Shown one piece after another: positions 40,146 to 40,773 of a DNA stretch of 40,773 nt. Location of the stretch: contig JAURQT010000106.1 in the NCBI GenBank assembly GCA_030835985.1, positions 1 through 40,773 of the forward strand, written 5' to 3'. A program made the position numbers and the translations under genes. This stretch comes from Alphaproteobacteria bacterium (GTDB lineage Bacteria > Pseudomonadota > Alphaproteobacteria > Puniceispirillales > Puniceispirillaceae). The notes under the pieces were generated by a model, which made no database searches, was not told where the DNA came from, and saw only the letters and a program-made list of their open reading frames with translations. Position 1 is the first letter of the stretch. Each line of letters begins with the position of its first letter.

Positions 40146-40773
40146 TTAATCCTTTACCAAATCGACAAAGATATCTTCCAGAGAGCTTTGCGAGGTTTGC
40201 AAATCACGCAGCGATAGCCCGGCGGCAGATAAATCGGATAACAGGCCGGTAATGCCGGTGCGATCAGCTTTGGTATCATAGCTATAAATAACGCTATGGT
40301 TATCTGCGGACAGGCGTAAATCATATTTTTTGAGCGTATCGGGCAATGTATCAACAGGCTGTTGCAGATAAATTGTCATCTCTTTTGTGCCCATCTGATG
40401 CATCAGCTGATCCTTGTTTTCAACCAGCAATATGCGCCCCGCAGAAATCACGCCTACCCGGTCAGCCAGGGCTTCGGCCTCTTCAATATAATGGGTGGTC
40501 AGAACAATGGTCACCCCATCGGCTTTCAGCTCTTCTACAATCCGCCACATATCCCTGCGCAGCTCGACATCCACCCCGGCGGTCGGCTCGTCCAGAAACA
40601 GCACACGCGGCTCATGGCTAAGGGCTTTGGCGATTAATACCCGCCTTTTCATGCCGCCGGATAATTCCTTGATAGGGGTGTTGCGCTTATCCCATAAGGA
40701 TAATTTTTTCAGCACATTTTCAATCAGCGTTTTATTCGGGGGAAAGCCAAAAAGCCCGCGCGAAAACTGCACG
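40146..40773 (-). CDS. ABC-2 exporter ATP-binding protein, YadG-like, N-terminus cut by the window edge
   Basis: About 209 residues of the C-terminal part are present; the Walker A region lies beyond the right edge, and the GTG at 40772 used by the track is an internal valine. Visible are the signature [19 protein letters not shown], Walker [15 protein letters not shown], the switch region [18 protein letters not shown] and a C-terminal domain of about 90 residues ending [15 protein letters not shown], as in exporter ATPases of the CcmA/YadG group. It works with the permease at 39380-40141. Confidence 0.93.
   Translation of the reverse strand, partial: VQFSRGLFGFPPNKTLIENVLKKLSLWDKRNTPIKELSGGMKRRVLIAKALSHEPRVLFLDEPTAGVDVELRRDMWRIVEELKADGVTIVLTTHYIEEAEALADRVGVISAGRILLVENKDQLMHQMGTKEMTIYLQQPVDTLPDTLKKYDLRLSADNHSVIYSYDTKADRTGITGLLSDLSAAGLSLRDLQTSQSSLEDIFVDLVKD

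Overview
The window looks like chromosomal DNA of a free-living alphaproteobacterium, quite possibly a marine SAR116/Puniceispirillum-like or Rhodospirillales/Rhodobacterales-like lineage. The reasons are base composition near 50% GC by eye, short intergenic gaps, a fused three-domain indolepyruvate ferredoxin oxidoreductase, a glutathione-based redox set (AdhC, GloA, glutathione peroxidase), a DmdC/AcdA-size acyl-CoA dehydrogenase and alphaproteobacterial-type PyrE and Ppa. The lineage is inference; no rRNA or tRNA gene is present. I found no phage genes, transposases, CRISPR array or gene-free stretch over 300 bases. The longest gaps are 23010-23279 and 27711-27975.

Left part (1-7807, all minus strand): one dense candidate operon, read right to left as ppa, pyrC, pyrE, nucleoside hydrolase, a 2-oxoglutarate/Fe(II) dioxygenase, a BMP-family nucleoside-binding protein, a double ABC ATPase and a permease that runs off the left edge. 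Read as a pathway, it imports nucleosides, cleaves them to bases, possibly oxidises a base, and feeds pyrimidine nucleotide synthesis, with pyrophosphatase pulling the PyrE step. The permease (1-1007) is missing from the supplied ORF track.

8009-10903 (plus): an FAD aromatic-type monooxygenase, an exported Cys-type glutathione peroxidase, a terminator, and trhO (tRNA U34 hydroxylation). 10900-13443 (minus): rpe and an SF2 helicase.

13619-23009 (minus): an Ldh_2-family dehydrogenase, a probable DUF3726 protein, a 578-aa protein I do not recognise, an M19 dipeptidase-like protein lacking several canonical metal ligands, and an amidase. Together these look like an undescribed amide/peptide-type catabolic cassette. 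They are followed by adhC, cysQ and mmsA.

23280-28611: gloA (plus) with 15-bp tandem repeats behind it, an SDR dehydrogenase, tandem terminators, and a YnjBCD-like ABC transporter whose ATPase gene has been split off into the divergent direction.

28608-39356: a fatty-acid/amino-acid degradation block: FadN-like bifunctional enzyme, alpha/beta hydrolase, metY, long acyl-CoA dehydrogenase, fused indolepyruvate ferredoxin oxidoreductase, and divergently an ECHDC3-like crotonase without the two catalytic glutamates. 39380-40773: a YadH/YadG-like ABC-2 exporter, with the ATPase cut by the right edge.
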